Notes under the pieces: model-generated | The model's input: only the letters and a program-made list of their open reading frames with translations | Told to the model about the DNA's origin: nothing | The model's database searches: none | Shown here: positions 45,433 to 55,146 of the stretch, piece by piece | How the letters are laid out: each line of letters starts with the position of its first letter | How positions within the stretch are numbered: position 1 is the first letter of the stretch | Source: CAYXTW01 sp964452645 | GTDB lineage: Bacteria > Zixibacteria > MSB-5A5 > GN15 > PGXB01 | Reading direction: 5' to 3' | Assembly (NCBI GenBank): GCA_964452645.1 | Contig: CAYVMO010000016.1 | Location: forward strand, 6,810-70,809 | DNA: 64,000 nt | Translations under genes and position numbers: made by a program

Positions 45433-46613
45433 CGAGCGAAACCGCCCAACGGAGAACCATGAATATCAATATGGGGCCGCAACACCCGGCCACCCACGGG
45501 GTTCTGCGCATCGAACTGGAGTTGGATGGTGAAACGGTGGTCAAAGCCACGCCGCATATCGGGTATCTTCACACCGGCATCGAAAAGACAGCCGAGTCGA
45601 AACTTTATTATAAAGTTATTCCGACCACCGACCGGATGGATTATTTGGCGCCGATGTCTAACAACCTCGGTTATTGTCTGGCGGTCGAAAAATTGATGGA
45701 GATTGAAGTTCCTCCCAAAGTGAAATTCGCTCGTGTTTTACTGACCGAATTAACCCGAATCAAATCGCATTTGGTCTGGATCGGAACCCACGCCCTCGAT
45801 ATCGGGGCCATGTCGATGATGCTTTACGCTTTTCGCGAACGGGAATTGATAATCGATGTGTACGAAGCTTGCGGCGGTCAGCGAATGATGTCGACTTATT
45901 TCCGAATTGGCGGATTGGCCGACGAATTGCCGCCCGATTTCAATGAAAAAGTCGAAAAGGTCCTGAAAAGAATGCCTGATGCGCTTATCGATTACGAAAG
46001 ACTCCTGACCGATAATCGAATATTCCGTAACCGAACTATCGGTGTAGCCAAAATATCGGCCGATGATGCCATCAACTACGGCTTGACCGGTCCCAGTTTA
46101 CGCGGTTCCGGTGTCAATTATGATGTGCGTAAAGCCAATCCGTATTCCGGCTATGAGGAGTTCGATTTCAATATTCCTCTCGGCGTTAATGGCGACGTAT
46201 ACGATCGATACATAATCCGTTTGGAGGAGATGCGTCAATCCTTGCGGATTATAAGACAGGCATTGGATGGTATGCCGGAAGGACCGTTCCGCGCCCGGGT
46301 GCCGGGTGTGGTATTGCCGCCGAAAGAAGATGTTATGTTCAAGATGGAATCGCTTATTTTCCACTTCAAAATTATCACCGAGGGATTTAAGCCGCCGAAA
46401 GGTGCCGTCTACCAGGCTATAGAAGCCCCCAAAGGTGAGCTCGGATATTTTATATCTTCCGATGGCACCAATAAACCACATCGAATGCGCGTCCGTCCGC
46501 CATCATTTGTAAATCTTTCCGCTTTGCCAAAAATGATAGAAGGCGGGCTGGTGGCTGATGTTATCGCCGCCATCGGTTCGATTGATATTGTCCTGGGTGA
46601 GGTTGATAGATGA
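45429..46613 (+). CDS. nuoD: NADH-quinone oxidoreductase subunit D
   Basis: 394 residues; quinone-site subunit. MNINMGPQHPATHGVLR, GYLHTGIEK, LTRIKSHLVWIGTHALDIGAM, and the conserved C-terminal SIDIVLGEVDR. The start at 45429 (ATGA overlap with nuoC) is shared by the operon layout; an ATG at 45459 would also fit. Confidence 0.96.
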   Translation: MTSETAQRRTMNINMGPQHPATHGVLRIELELDGETVVKATPHIGYLHTGIEKTAESKLYYKVIPTTDRMDYLAPMSNNLGYCLAVEKLMEIEVPPKVKFARVLLTELTRIKSHLVWIGTHALDIGAMSMMLYAFRERELIIDVYEACGGQRMMSTYFRIGGLADELPPDFNEKVEKVLKRMPDALIDYERLLTDNRIFRNRTIGVAKISADDAINYGLTGPSLRGSGVNYDVRKANPYSGYEEFDFNIPLGVNGDVYDRYIIRLEEMRQSLRIIRQALDGMPEGPFRARVPGVVLPPKEDVMFKMESLIFHFKIITEGFKPPKGAVYQAIEAPKGELGYFISSDGTNKPHRMRVRPPSFVNLSALPKMIEGGLVADVIAAIGSIDIVLGEVDR

Positions 46614-47086
46614 TTTTAAACGAGCAGTCAATCGCCGAAATTAAAAAGAAAATGGTTCGCTATCCGAAGCGGAAATCGGCCATTCTTCCCGCCCTGACCG
46701 TTGCCTATTACCAGGTCGGGCATCTGGACGCCGATATATATGAGGAAATCTCCGGGATTACCGAAATACCGATAGTCGATATCGCCGAAGCGGCCAGCTT
46801 TTACACTATGTTTCCCAAGGAGCCGGTCGGAAAATATTTGATACAGGTATGTCATAATATTAGCTGCGCTTTGTTGGGCGCCGATAGCCTGATATCGTAT
46901 CTGGAAGAAAAGCTGGGAATTAAAAAGGGCGAGACGACATCCGATGAATTATTCACTCTGATTTCGGTCGAATGTCTCGGCAGTTGTACGACGGCCCCGA
47001 TGATGCAGATAAACGATAAGTATTACGAAAATTTGACCCGCGAGAAAGTCGACGCCATCCTGGATGAATTGAGGTCCAAGGCCTGA
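46610..47086 (+). CDS. nuoE: NADH-quinone oxidoreductase subunit E
   Basis: 158 residues; 24-kDa subunit with an N1a 2Fe-2S site. Ligands are in VCHNISCAL and VECLGSCTTAPMM. Overlaps nuoD by four bases and precedes nuoF by one. Confidence 0.95.
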   Translation: MILNEQSIAEIKKKMVRYPKRKSAILPALTVAYYQVGHLDADIYEEISGITEIPIVDIAEAASFYTMFPKEPVGKYLIQVCHNISCALLGADSLISYLEEKLGIKKGETTSDELFTLISVECLGSCTTAPMMQINDKYYENLTREKVDAILDELRSKA

Positions 47087-47087
47087 T

Positions 47088-48371
47088 ATGGAAAAGAAAG
47101 AGCTATTTAAATATATCGACGATCCCGATCAGGTTAAGATAGATACGGCCGTTTCCCATGGTGCCTATAAGGCTTGGGAAAAAGCTCTCAGGCAGATGAA
47201 ACCGGCCGAAGTTATCGAAGAAGTGAAGAAAGCCGGTGTCCGCGGACGCGGCGGTGCCGGATTTCCGGCCGGGGTTAAATGGGGTTTTATCCCCAAGGAT
47301 TCTCCCAAGCCGAAATATTTGATTTGCAACGCCGACGAATCCGAACCGGGGACATGCAAAGACAGGGTTCTGATGGAGCGTGACCCGCATATGGTCGTCG
47401 AAGGTATGGCGATCGCCTCGTACGCTATTGGCTGTCACCTGGCCTTCATCTATGTTCGCGGTGAATTTGTCAAATCCTATCGGACTGTGGAAAAGGCTAT
47501 CGACGAAGCGCGCGCGAAAGGTTATCTGGGGAAAAATATTTTGGGTACCGGTTATAATCTCGATATGATCGTACATACCGGCGGCGGCGCTTATATCTGC
47601 GGCGAGGAAACGGCGCTTCTGAATTCTCTCGAGGGCGAACGCGGCATGTCGCGAATTCGACCGCCCTTCCCGGCCATTGAAGGTTTGTACGGCTGCCCGA
47701 CGATTGTTAATAATGTCGAAACCTTGGCCTCGGTGCCGCAGATTATCAATAACGGCGTCGAGTGGTATCGCTTGATGGGCACTGAAAAATCGACGGGCTC
47801 CAAAATTTTTTCGCTTTCCGGTCATATCAATAAACCGGGTAATTACGAACTTGAAATGGGCACGCCATTGTCATATTTAATAAATGATTTGGGTGGCGGC
47901 GTTAAAGATGGACATAACCTGAAGGCTATTATCCCGGGTGGTTCCTCGACGCCATTTTTGCTTCCTAATCAGATTGACACGCCACTGGATTATGAATCAC
48001 TGGCCGGAGCCGGCTCGATGCTTGGCTCCGGTGCCGTAATCGTTATTGATGATCGAACCTGTATGGTCTGGGTGATTGAAAGATTGACACATTTCTATCG
48101 ACATGAATCGTGCGGCAGATGCACTCCCTGCCGTGAGGGTACCGGCTGGCTGGAAAAAACGATTTCACGAATCGAGCAAGGTGATGGTAGGCCGGGAGAT
48201 ATCGAAAAAATCGAATCGGTGTGCGACAACATATTGGGTCGAACCATATGCCCTCTCGGCGATGCCGCCGTGATGCCGATACAATCGGCGATTAAATTAT
48301 TTCGCGATGAATGGGAGTACCATATCGCCAAAAAAACATGCCTGGTGAAAACGGAGTTTGAGTTTAAGTAA
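47088..48371 (+). CDS. nuoF: NADH-quinone oxidoreductase subunit F
   Basis: 427 residues; binds NADH, FMN and the N3 cluster. GVRGRGGAGFPAGVKWGF, NADESEPGTCKDR, TGGGAYICGEETALLNSLEG and SCGRCTPCREGTGWL. Confidence 0.96.
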   Translation: MEKKELFKYIDDPDQVKIDTAVSHGAYKAWEKALRQMKPAEVIEEVKKAGVRGRGGAGFPAGVKWGFIPKDSPKPKYLICNADESEPGTCKDRVLMERDPHMVVEGMAIASYAIGCHLAFIYVRGEFVKSYRTVEKAIDEARAKGYLGKNILGTGYNLDMIVHTGGGAYICGEETALLNSLEGERGMSRIRPPFPAIEGLYGCPTIVNNVETLASVPQIINNGVEWYRLMGTEKSTGSKIFSLSGHINKPGNYELEMGTPLSYLINDLGGGVKDGHNLKAIIPGGSSTPFLLPNQIDTPLDYESLAGAGSMLGSGAVIVIDDRTCMVWVIERLTHFYRHESCGRCTPCREGTGWLEKTISRIEQGDGRPGDIEKIESVCDNILGRTICPLGDAAVMPIQSAIKLFRDEWEYHIAKKTCLVKTEFEFK

Positions 48372-50893
48372 TGGGCGACAACAATAAAGTTACATTGACT
48401 ATTGACGGCCGTGCAGTAACCGTGCCGAAGCATTATACGGTTCTGGAGGCGGCTCAGTCGCTTGGTATAGATATCCCGACGTTTTGCTGGCATCCCAAGC
48501 TGAAGCCGGTCGGGGCCTGCCGGATGTGTTACGTCGAGATCGAAAAAAGACCCAAACTCGAGGTCTCCTGCGCCACGCCGGTCATGCAGGATATGGTCGT
48601 TTACACTGACAGCGACAAAGTCAAGCAGGGGCGAAAGGCGGTTCTGGAGTTTATCCTGATCGATCATCCGCTCGATTGCCCCACCTGTGACAAGGGTGGT
48701 GAATGCGATTTGCAGGATTTGACTTTCGCCCACGGAATCGATGACTCCCGATATGATCACAAAAAATATCGTTTCATACGCGATAAAAAATCGACGTTCG
48801 ATGACTGGCGTATCGGACCGGAGATAATCCGCAATCAGAATCGATGCATTCTTTGCTACAAATGTGTGCGCGCCAATAAGGAAGCTTTTGGTGAGCATGA
48901 TCTGGGCGCTTTCCAGCGCGGCAATGTTACCGAAATAATGCCGCCGCCCGGCCGGCAGGTTGCCAATCTGTATTCCGGCAACCTGGTGCAGATTTGTCCG
49001 GTGGGGGCTTTAACGAATACCGATTGGCGGTATAAAATCCGTGTCTGGAAAACCGAACAGATTGATTCCGTCTGTCAGTTCTGTGCCGACGGCTGCAATA
49101 TCAGGCTCTGGAGAGGAACCGGCGGTTTGAAGAAGATTTTCAGAGCAACCGCCCGCCGCAACGATGCCATCGATGACGGCTGGATATGTGATGTCGGTCG
49201 CTACGGATACCAGACCGTTTATGCCGAAGGGCGCTTAACGACACCGCTGATAAAAAAGGATGACACGCAGGTACCGGCGACCTGGGAAGAAGCGATTGGA
49301 CTGGTCGCCCGGAAATTCAAGGAGATAAAAGACAAAAAAGGCGGGGTATGTATTGGGGGAATGATTGCGGCGGCGATGGATAACCGATCGCTCTATGCCT
49401 TTTCGAAGTTCATGAGATTAGTACTGAATTCCAATAATGTCGATTTTCGTACCGATTATAAAATGCTTCCCGAAGAGCATGGTGATCTGTATTCGCAACT
49501 GACCGGACAGCAGTTCAAAATTGCCGACATTGAAAAATCGGATTTAATAGTCGTGATAGGCTCGAATCTTATAAAAGAGCATCCAATCGTAAATCTCCGC
49601 GCCCGCAAAACGGTCGAGAATGCGGGAGCAAAACTCTATATGCTCAATCCGTTCACGACCAAGTCGGCCGATATATCTACGGATGAAATGATTTATAATA
49701 TCGGGACGCTGGAAGCGCTGTTAAATGGCGTTTGCGTCTGTCTGGCTGAAAACGATACGAAAAACAAACTCGAATCACTGATTGATCCGAAAACCGCGGG
49801 AAAGGCCTCGATGATTTGCGGTATCGAAACCGAAAGAATCAAAGCCTTCGCCGAGGCGCTGCGAAAAGCAAAAAATATTTCATTGCTTGTCGGTGAACTG
49901 GTGACTTCATCATCGGCGAGAGAATTATTGGCATCGGCAATCAATAATTTAATCTTGCTGGCCGGGATCCATAGTAAGGGTCAAATCGGCTTTTTGTCAA
50001 AATATTCCAATAGTATGGGCGCCCAGAAACTGGGCGTTATGCCGCATCTGTCCGAGAAGAAAATCGATAGATTGAAATCAATATGGGGTGCTTATCCTGA
50101 CAGTGCCGGATTGGCGGCCGATCGGATGATATTATCGGCGACCAAAGAGGACCTGGATTCCATGTTTGTAATAGGTTCGAATTTAATGCTTTCCTATCCC
50201 GATGGGCAATTCGTTAAAGATGGTCTGGATAAGCTCGATTTTCTCGTTGTGGCGGATATGTTCGAGACCGAAACGACCGCCCTGGCCGACGTTGTCTTAC
50301 CCCTTTCAAGCTGGGCGGAATATGGTGGTACATTTGTGAATCTGGAAGAGACTGAACAATCATTTAAGGCGGCCATCGGGCCGGTTGGTCATTCATTGCC
50401 GGCATTCGCACTGGTAAACAAAATCGCCTGTGAATTAAAATCGCCGTTGTACGAAAATCCGGATGATCTGGATAAAGACGTATCGGAACTCATGAAATTA
50501 GAATCCGATAATGACTACACTCCCCGGTTGCGCGAAGTTCGCCATATCAAACCGGATTCCAACGAGGAATACCCTTACGCGCTTTATGTCGTCGATGAGC
50601 TGCATCACTTCGGACAGATGACCGAAAAGTCAAAATCGCTGTCGGCCTTTTGCAGCGAGGCGTTTCTGGAGATGTCACCCTCGACGGCGGAAAAATTGAA
50701 GGCCGAAAATGGAACTCTGCTTAGAGTCGAATCCGAGGTCGGGAAAATTGTCCTGCCGCTTAAAATTTCCGAGTTTGTTGAAAATGATGTTCTTCTGGTG
50801 GTGCGTAATTTTTCAGCCTCGGCGGTCAACGTCCTGCAGATGAGAAAGCGACGGACGGATCGCGTGAAATTAACAAGGGTGGAAGAAAAATGA
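48371..50893 (+). CDS. nuoG: NADH-quinone oxidoreductase subunit G
   Basis: 840 residues; electron-wire subunit. N-terminal 2Fe-2S (PTFCWHPKLKPVGACRMCYVE), His-Cys region CPTCDKGGECDLQDL, CILCYKCVRANKE, a molybdopterin-oxidoreductase-like domain starting with VCQFCADGCNIRLW, and a C-terminal half of the same family to the end. Overlaps nuoF and nuoH. Confidence 0.95.
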   Translation: MGDNNKVTLTIDGRAVTVPKHYTVLEAAQSLGIDIPTFCWHPKLKPVGACRMCYVEIEKRPKLEVSCATPVMQDMVVYTDSDKVKQGRKAVLEFILIDHPLDCPTCDKGGECDLQDLTFAHGIDDSRYDHKKYRFIRDKKSTFDDWRIGPEIIRNQNRCILCYKCVRANKEAFGEHDLGAFQRGNVTEIMPPPGRQVANLYSGNLVQICPVGALTNTDWRYKIRVWKTEQIDSVCQFCADGCNIRLWRGTGGLKKIFRATARRNDAIDDGWICDVGRYGYQTVYAEGRLTTPLIKKDDTQVPATWEEAIGLVARKFKEIKDKKGGVCIGGMIAAAMDNRSLYAFSKFMRLVLNSNNVDFRTDYKMLPEEHGDLYSQLTGQQFKIADIEKSDLIVVIGSNLIKEHPIVNLRARKTVENAGAKLYMLNPFTTKSADISTDEMIYNIGTLEALLNGVCVCLAENDTKNKLESLIDPKTAGKASMICGIETERIKAFAEALRKAKNISLLVGELVTSSSARELLASAINNLILLAGIHSKGQIGFLSKYSNSMGAQKLGVMPHLSEKKIDRLKSIWGAYPDSAGLAADRMILSATKEDLDSMFVIGSNLMLSYPDGQFVKDGLDKLDFLVVADMFETETTALADVVLPLSSWAEYGGTFVNLEETEQSFKAAIGPVGHSLPAFALVNKIACELKSPLYENPDDLDKDVSELMKLESDNDYTPRLREVRHIKPDSNEEYPYALYVVDELHHFGQMTEKSKSLSAFCSEAFLEMSPSTAEKLKAENGTLLRVESEVGKIVLPLKISEFVENDVLLVVRNFSASAVNVLQMRKRRTDRVKLTRVEEK

Positions 50894-51879
50894 GTGTGAC
50901 CACCTTCGTAATTATAACCGCCATCAAAGTCGTTGTCGTCGTCTTGGCCGTCCTGACCGGATGCGCCTACGCGACATTACTTGAAAGGAAATTTGTTGCC
51001 CGTCTGCAGCATCGTATCGGACCCAATCTGGCCGGGCCTTTCGGTTTATTGCAGCCTGTCGCCGATGCTATCAAGCTCGCCTTTAAAGAAGATTTTGTTC
51101 CCGATCGGGTCGAGTGGCTGACTTATGCCGTGGCGCCGATCGTCACCTTTGTCCCGGCTCTGTTATCATTTGCCGTCGTGCCGTTCGGGAGTAATATCAC
51201 TATTGCCGGTTACCATATCGATATGGTCATTTCCGATTTGAATGTCGGCGTTCTCTTCGTATTCGCGGTGACATCGCTGGGTGTTTACGGAATCGTTTTG
51301 GCCGGCTGGTCATCGGGTTCGAAATATTCGCTGCTGGGCGGTATTCGTTCTTCGGCCCAGATGATTTCCTACGAGGTTGCTTATGGATTATCCATAATCG
51401 GTGTTTTGGTAATAGCACAAACGCTGTCGCTGAAAGAACTGGTTGCGCAGCAGGCCTCATTTTTTGACTGGTACATTTTCCGTCAGCCGGTCGGTTTCGT
51501 CATATTCGCGATATGCGCATTTGCCGAGACGAATCGAAATCCGTTCGATTTGCCGGAAGCCGAATCGGAACTGGTCGGCGGCTATCATACCGAATATTCT
51601 TCACTGCGTTTTGCCATGTTTTTTATCGGGGAATACGCCAACATGATTGCCGTGGCGTCGGTCGTAACGACCATATTTCTCGGCGGATGGCAGGGACCGC
51701 TGTTGCCCCCGATTGTCTGGTTCATTATTAAAGTATTTTTATTTATGGCCTTTTATATCTGGGTGAGAGGAACTCTCCCCAGGTTCAGATATGACCAATT
51801 GATGAATTTCGGATGGAAGGTGCTTTTCCCTCTGGCTTTGTTGAATGTACTGGTAACCGCTTTAATTTACAGGGTGTGA
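50890..51879 (+). CDS. nuoH: NADH-quinone oxidoreductase subunit H
   Basis: 329 residues, about eight helices. ERKFVARLQHRIGPNLAGPFGLLQP, ETNRNPFDLPEAESELVGGYHTEY and WVRGTLPRFRYDQLMNFGWK are family hallmarks of the quinone-pocket membrane subunit. Confidence 0.96.
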   Translation: MSVTTFVIITAIKVVVVVLAVLTGCAYATLLERKFVARLQHRIGPNLAGPFGLLQPVADAIKLAFKEDFVPDRVEWLTYAVAPIVTFVPALLSFAVVPFGSNITIAGYHIDMVISDLNVGVLFVFAVTSLGVYGIVLAGWSSGSKYSLLGGIRSSAQMISYEVAYGLSIIGVLVIAQTLSLKELVAQQASFFDWYIFRQPVGFVIFAICAFAETNRNPFDLPEAESELVGGYHTEYSSLRFAMFFIGEYANMIAVASVVTTIFLGGWQGPLLPPIVWFIIKVFLFMAFYIWVRGTLPRFRYDQLMNFGWKVLFPLALLNVLVTALIYRV

Positions 51880-51884
51880 TTTTA

Positions 51885-52358
51885 ATGGCTGCAGGAATTT
51901 TTAAGACAATATTTTTGGCTCTGCCGAAAGGATTCTACACGACCATCAAGCACCTTTTCAAGAAGCCGGTTACTTTCCAGTATCCTAAAGAAAAGGTCGA
52001 AATGGCACCGCGATATAAAGGCTTGCACTATTTCGAAGTATACGACGATGGAACCGATCGCTGCGTGTGTTGCGGTTTATGCGCCGCCGCCTGCCCGGCC
52101 GACGCCATCTATATGGAACCGGCCGAAAATGAAAAAGGGGAGAGATACGCCAAAGTCTATGAAATAAATCTTCTACGCTGTATCTTCTGCGGTTTTTGTG
52201 AAGAAGCCTGCCCGGAGGAAGCCATTTTTCTCGGGCATGAGTATGAATTTTCGAATGACAATCGAGATTCATTTATATATCCTAAATACGCCATGCTGGA
52301 TAACAGGCCGAAAGAGCGATTTAAGAAAATCTATCGAAAAAACAGGAGAGTCCAATAG
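51885..52358 (+). CDS. nuoI: NADH-quinone oxidoreductase subunit I
   Basis: About 157 residues from the ATG at 51885, five bases after nuoH. Two 4Fe-4S motifs: CVCCGLCAAACPADAI and CIFCGFCEEACPEEAI. A longer frame reaching into nuoH lacks family sequence. Confidence 0.95.
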   Translation: MAAGIFKTIFLALPKGFYTTIKHLFKKPVTFQYPKEKVEMAPRYKGLHYFEVYDDGTDRCVCCGLCAAACPADAIYMEPAENEKGERYAKVYEINLLRCIFCGFCEEACPEEAIFLGHEYEFSNDNRDSFIYPKYAMLDNRPKERFKKIYRKNRRVQ

Positions 52359-52360
52359 CC

Positions 52361-52897
52361 GTGCTGCTCGAGACCGTCATATTTTATTCCGCGGCCGTAC
52401 TGGCCATCGGCGGGGCTGTGATGATGATCCGGCAGCATAATCCGGTTGCCTCGGTGCTTTATTTTATCGTTTCTCTGGTGGCTCAGGCGATTTTGTATGT
52501 GCAGCTGTCCGCGCTGTTTGTCGGCGCCCTGCTGATTATCATTTATGCCGGTGCCATCATGGTCCTTTTCCTGTTTGTGATAATGCTTCTGAATTTGCGG
52601 GGCGAACGTTTCGAAGGTTCGCAATCGAAGCTCGGTGGCGGAACAAAAATCGTTCTGTCGACAATCTTTTTCATCGAGATTGTTTTTGTCGTCAAACAGA
52701 TGGTATTCGCGCCCGGAACGGAAGGTCAGGCGGGTCAGGTCGCGGACAATTTCGGTTCGGTCGAGATGGTGGCGACACATTTATTCCGGGAATATTTATA
52801 TCCTTTCGAATTGACTTCGATTCTGCTGTTAGTGGCGATAATCGGTGCGGTCGTTATCGCCAAGAGGGAAAAAACGGATGCCGAGGGAGAAATCTGA
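52361..52897 (+). CDS. nuoJ: NADH-quinone oxidoreductase subunit J
   Basis: 178 residues, five membrane helices, with LLIIIYAGAIMVLFLFVIMLL, the pi-bulge helix of this subunit. GTG start two bases after nuoI. Confidence 0.94.
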   Translation: MLLETVIFYSAAVLAIGGAVMMIRQHNPVASVLYFIVSLVAQAILYVQLSALFVGALLIIIYAGAIMVLFLFVIMLLNLRGERFEGSQSKLGGGTKIVLSTIFFIEIVFVVKQMVFAPGTEGQAGQVADNFGSVEMVATHLFREYLYPFELTSILLLVAIIGAVVIAKREKTDAEGEI

Positions 52898-53200
52898 ATG
52901 GTCCCTGTTGCACATTATCTTATTCTGAGCGCGCTGTTGTTTGCAATCGGTACGATAGGTGTTGTTATCTCGCGGAATCTGATTATTATTTTTATGGCGA
53001 TTGAATTGATGCTTAACGCGGCGAATCTCGCAATTATCACTTTTTCGAGAATGAACGGAAACATCGACGGGCATGCCTTCGTGTTTATTGTCCTGACCGT
53101 CGCGGCCGCCGAAGCTGCCGTCGGTCTGGCGATTATAATTATGATATTTAGAAATAAAGAGACCATTAACGCCGACAAGTATAACCTTTTGAAACGATAA
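52898..53200 (+). CDS. nuoK: NADH-quinone oxidoreductase subunit K
   Basis: 100 residues, three helices. IEL-MLNAANLAII and VLTVAAAEAAVGLAIII carry the conserved membrane glutamates used in proton transfer. Confidence 0.95.
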   Translation: MVPVAHYLILSALLFAIGTIGVVISRNLIIIFMAIELMLNAANLAIITFSRMNGNIDGHAFVFIVLTVAAAEAAVGLAIIIMIFRNKETINADKYNLLKR

Positions 53201-53204
53201 ACCG

Positions 53205-55145
53205 ATGAATCAACCATTGTACTTACTGCCTCTCTTTCCCTTGATCGGCTTTCTGCTTAATGGCTTGTTTATTGGCAGGCTGCCTAAAAAGCTGATTTCA
53301 TTTATTGGCTGCGGCTCGGTCGGCCTGTCGTTCATCTTCGGTGTCAAATATTTATTCGATTTGCTCGCACTTCCCGAAACCGGCCGTTTGATGGAAAACG
53401 TGCTGTTCACCTGGATACCGTCGGGACAATTTAATGTCAATATCGGTTTCCTGTTTGACCCGTTATCGGCCGTGATGGTCCTTGTCGTTAGCGGCGTCGG
53501 TTTTATTATCCATGTCTATTCGATCGGTTATATGCACGATGACAGTGGTTACGGCCGTTTCTTTACATATATGAATCTGTTCGTGTTTTCGATGTTGACA
53601 CTGGTTCTGGCCGATAACTACCTGTTGATGTTCGTCGGCTGGGAAGGCGTCGGTTTATGCAGTTACCTTCTGATTGGTTTCTGGTTTGAAAAGCAATCGG
53701 CCAGCGATGCCGGTAAGAAGGCATTTATCGTCAATCGTATCGGTGATTTTGGTTTTATGATCGGATTGTTTATTATTTTCTGGCAGGTGGGCTCACTGAA
53801 TTTCGCGACCGTTTTCGATAAAGCGCCGCAACTGTTTCTTGCCGGAGGCGGCCTGATTACCGCCGCAACGCTGCTATTATTCGTCGGCGCCACCGGTAAA
53901 TCGGCGCAGATTCCATTGTATATCTGGCTGCCGGATGCCATGGAGGGTCCCACCCCGGTTTCGGCTTTGATTCACGCCGCCACGATGGTCACGGCGGGCG
54001 TTTACATGATTGCCCGTTCGAACGTTCTGTATATGATGGCGCCGGCTACGATGGCCATTGTCGCCATTATCGGTATCGCGACGGCTTTTTACGCCGGGAC
54101 GATTGCACTGGCCCAGAATGATATAAAACGGGTTCTGGCTTATTCGACTATCAGCCAGCTGGGTTATATGTTCGCCGCCTGCGGCGTGGCCGCCTTTGCC
54201 GCCGGTATTTTCCATCTGATGACTCACGCTTTCTTTAAGGCATTATTGTTTCTGGCTGCCGGTTCGGTGATGCACGGTCTGGCCGGACAGCAGGATATGC
54301 GCTATATGGGCGGGCTGAAACGAAGGATGCCGAAAACATTCTGGACATTTCTGATTGCCACTCTGGCCATCGCCGGTATCCCCGGATTCTCCGGATTTTT
54401 CTCCAAAGACGAGATCCTCTGGAAAACATTTTCATCCGATTATGGTTCAATCCTGATATGGGCGGTCGGATTGTTAACGGCCGGATTGACCGCCTTCTAT
54501 ATGTTTCGTCTGATATACCTGACATTTTACGGTGAAGAACGGATGGATTCCCATACCAAAGAGCATATTCATGAATCGCCGCCGGTTATGACGATTCCGC
54601 TGATAATTCTCGCAATCCTGTCGGTCATCGGCGGCTGGGTCGGAATTCCGCATGTTTTGGGCGGCGGTAACCGTTTCGAGAAATTCCTTGAACCGGTCAT
54701 GAACGCTTCTCATCATGCCGATAAAACCGGTCCTGCCCTCGCCTCGGCGACGTATAGCAGTACTATCGAACTGGGCTTAATGGCCGCATCGGTTATTCTG
54801 GTGCTCGTTTTTATCTACTTGGCTTATTATGTATATAATAGAAATATCTCTGCCGCCGGTAAATTGAGAAACAGCTTTTCGGTAATTTATAAATTGCTTT
54901 ACGGAAAATACTTTATCGATGAATTGTACGGCGCCGTGATCGTTCGGCCGGTTGTCAACGGTTCGCTGTTTTTATGGAAAGTATTTGATGTTATCATAAT
55001 AGACGGCTTACTGAATGGCCTCGCGATTTTGATAGGTGACATGTCAAAAGGCTTACGGCCGGTGCAAACCGGAAATCTGAGAACATACGCGACCATATTT
55101 TTACTGGGTGTGATAGCAATAATAGGATACGTGCTCCTAAGGTAA
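53205..55145 (+). CDS. nuoL: NADH-quinone oxidoreductase subunit L
   Basis: 646 residues; the distal antiporter-like proton pump. LVFVGWEGVGLCSYLLIGFW-type motif (FVGWEGVGLCSYLLIGF), PLYIWLPDAMEGPTPVSALIHAATMVTAGVY-type motif in short pieces (LPDAMEGPTPVSALIHAATM), and the C-terminal long lateral helix. Normal family length. Confidence 0.96.
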   Translation: MNQPLYLLPLFPLIGFLLNGLFIGRLPKKLISFIGCGSVGLSFIFGVKYLFDLLALPETGRLMENVLFTWIPSGQFNVNIGFLFDPLSAVMVLVVSGVGFIIHVYSIGYMHDDSGYGRFFTYMNLFVFSMLTLVLADNYLLMFVGWEGVGLCSYLLIGFWFEKQSASDAGKKAFIVNRIGDFGFMIGLFIIFWQVGSLNFATVFDKAPQLFLAGGGLITAATLLLFVGATGKSAQIPLYIWLPDAMEGPTPVSALIHAATMVTAGVYMIARSNVLYMMAPATMAIVAIIGIATAFYAGTIALAQNDIKRVLAYSTISQLGYMFAACGVAAFAAGIFHLMTHAFFKALLFLAAGSVMHGLAGQQDMRYMGGLKRRMPKTFWTFLIATLAIAGIPGFSGFFSKDEILWKTFSSDYGSILIWAVGLLTAGLTAFYMFRLIYLTFYGEERMDSHTKEHIHESPPVMTIPLIILAILSVIGGWVGIPHVLGGGNRFEKFLEPVMNASHHADKTGPALASATYSSTIELGLMAASVILVLVFIYLAYYVYNRNISAAGKLRNSFSVIYKLLYGKYFIDELYGAVIVRPVVNGSLFLWKVFDVIIIDGLLNGLAILIGDMSKGLRPVQTGNLRTYATIFLLGVIAIIGYVLLR

Positions 55146-55146
55146 A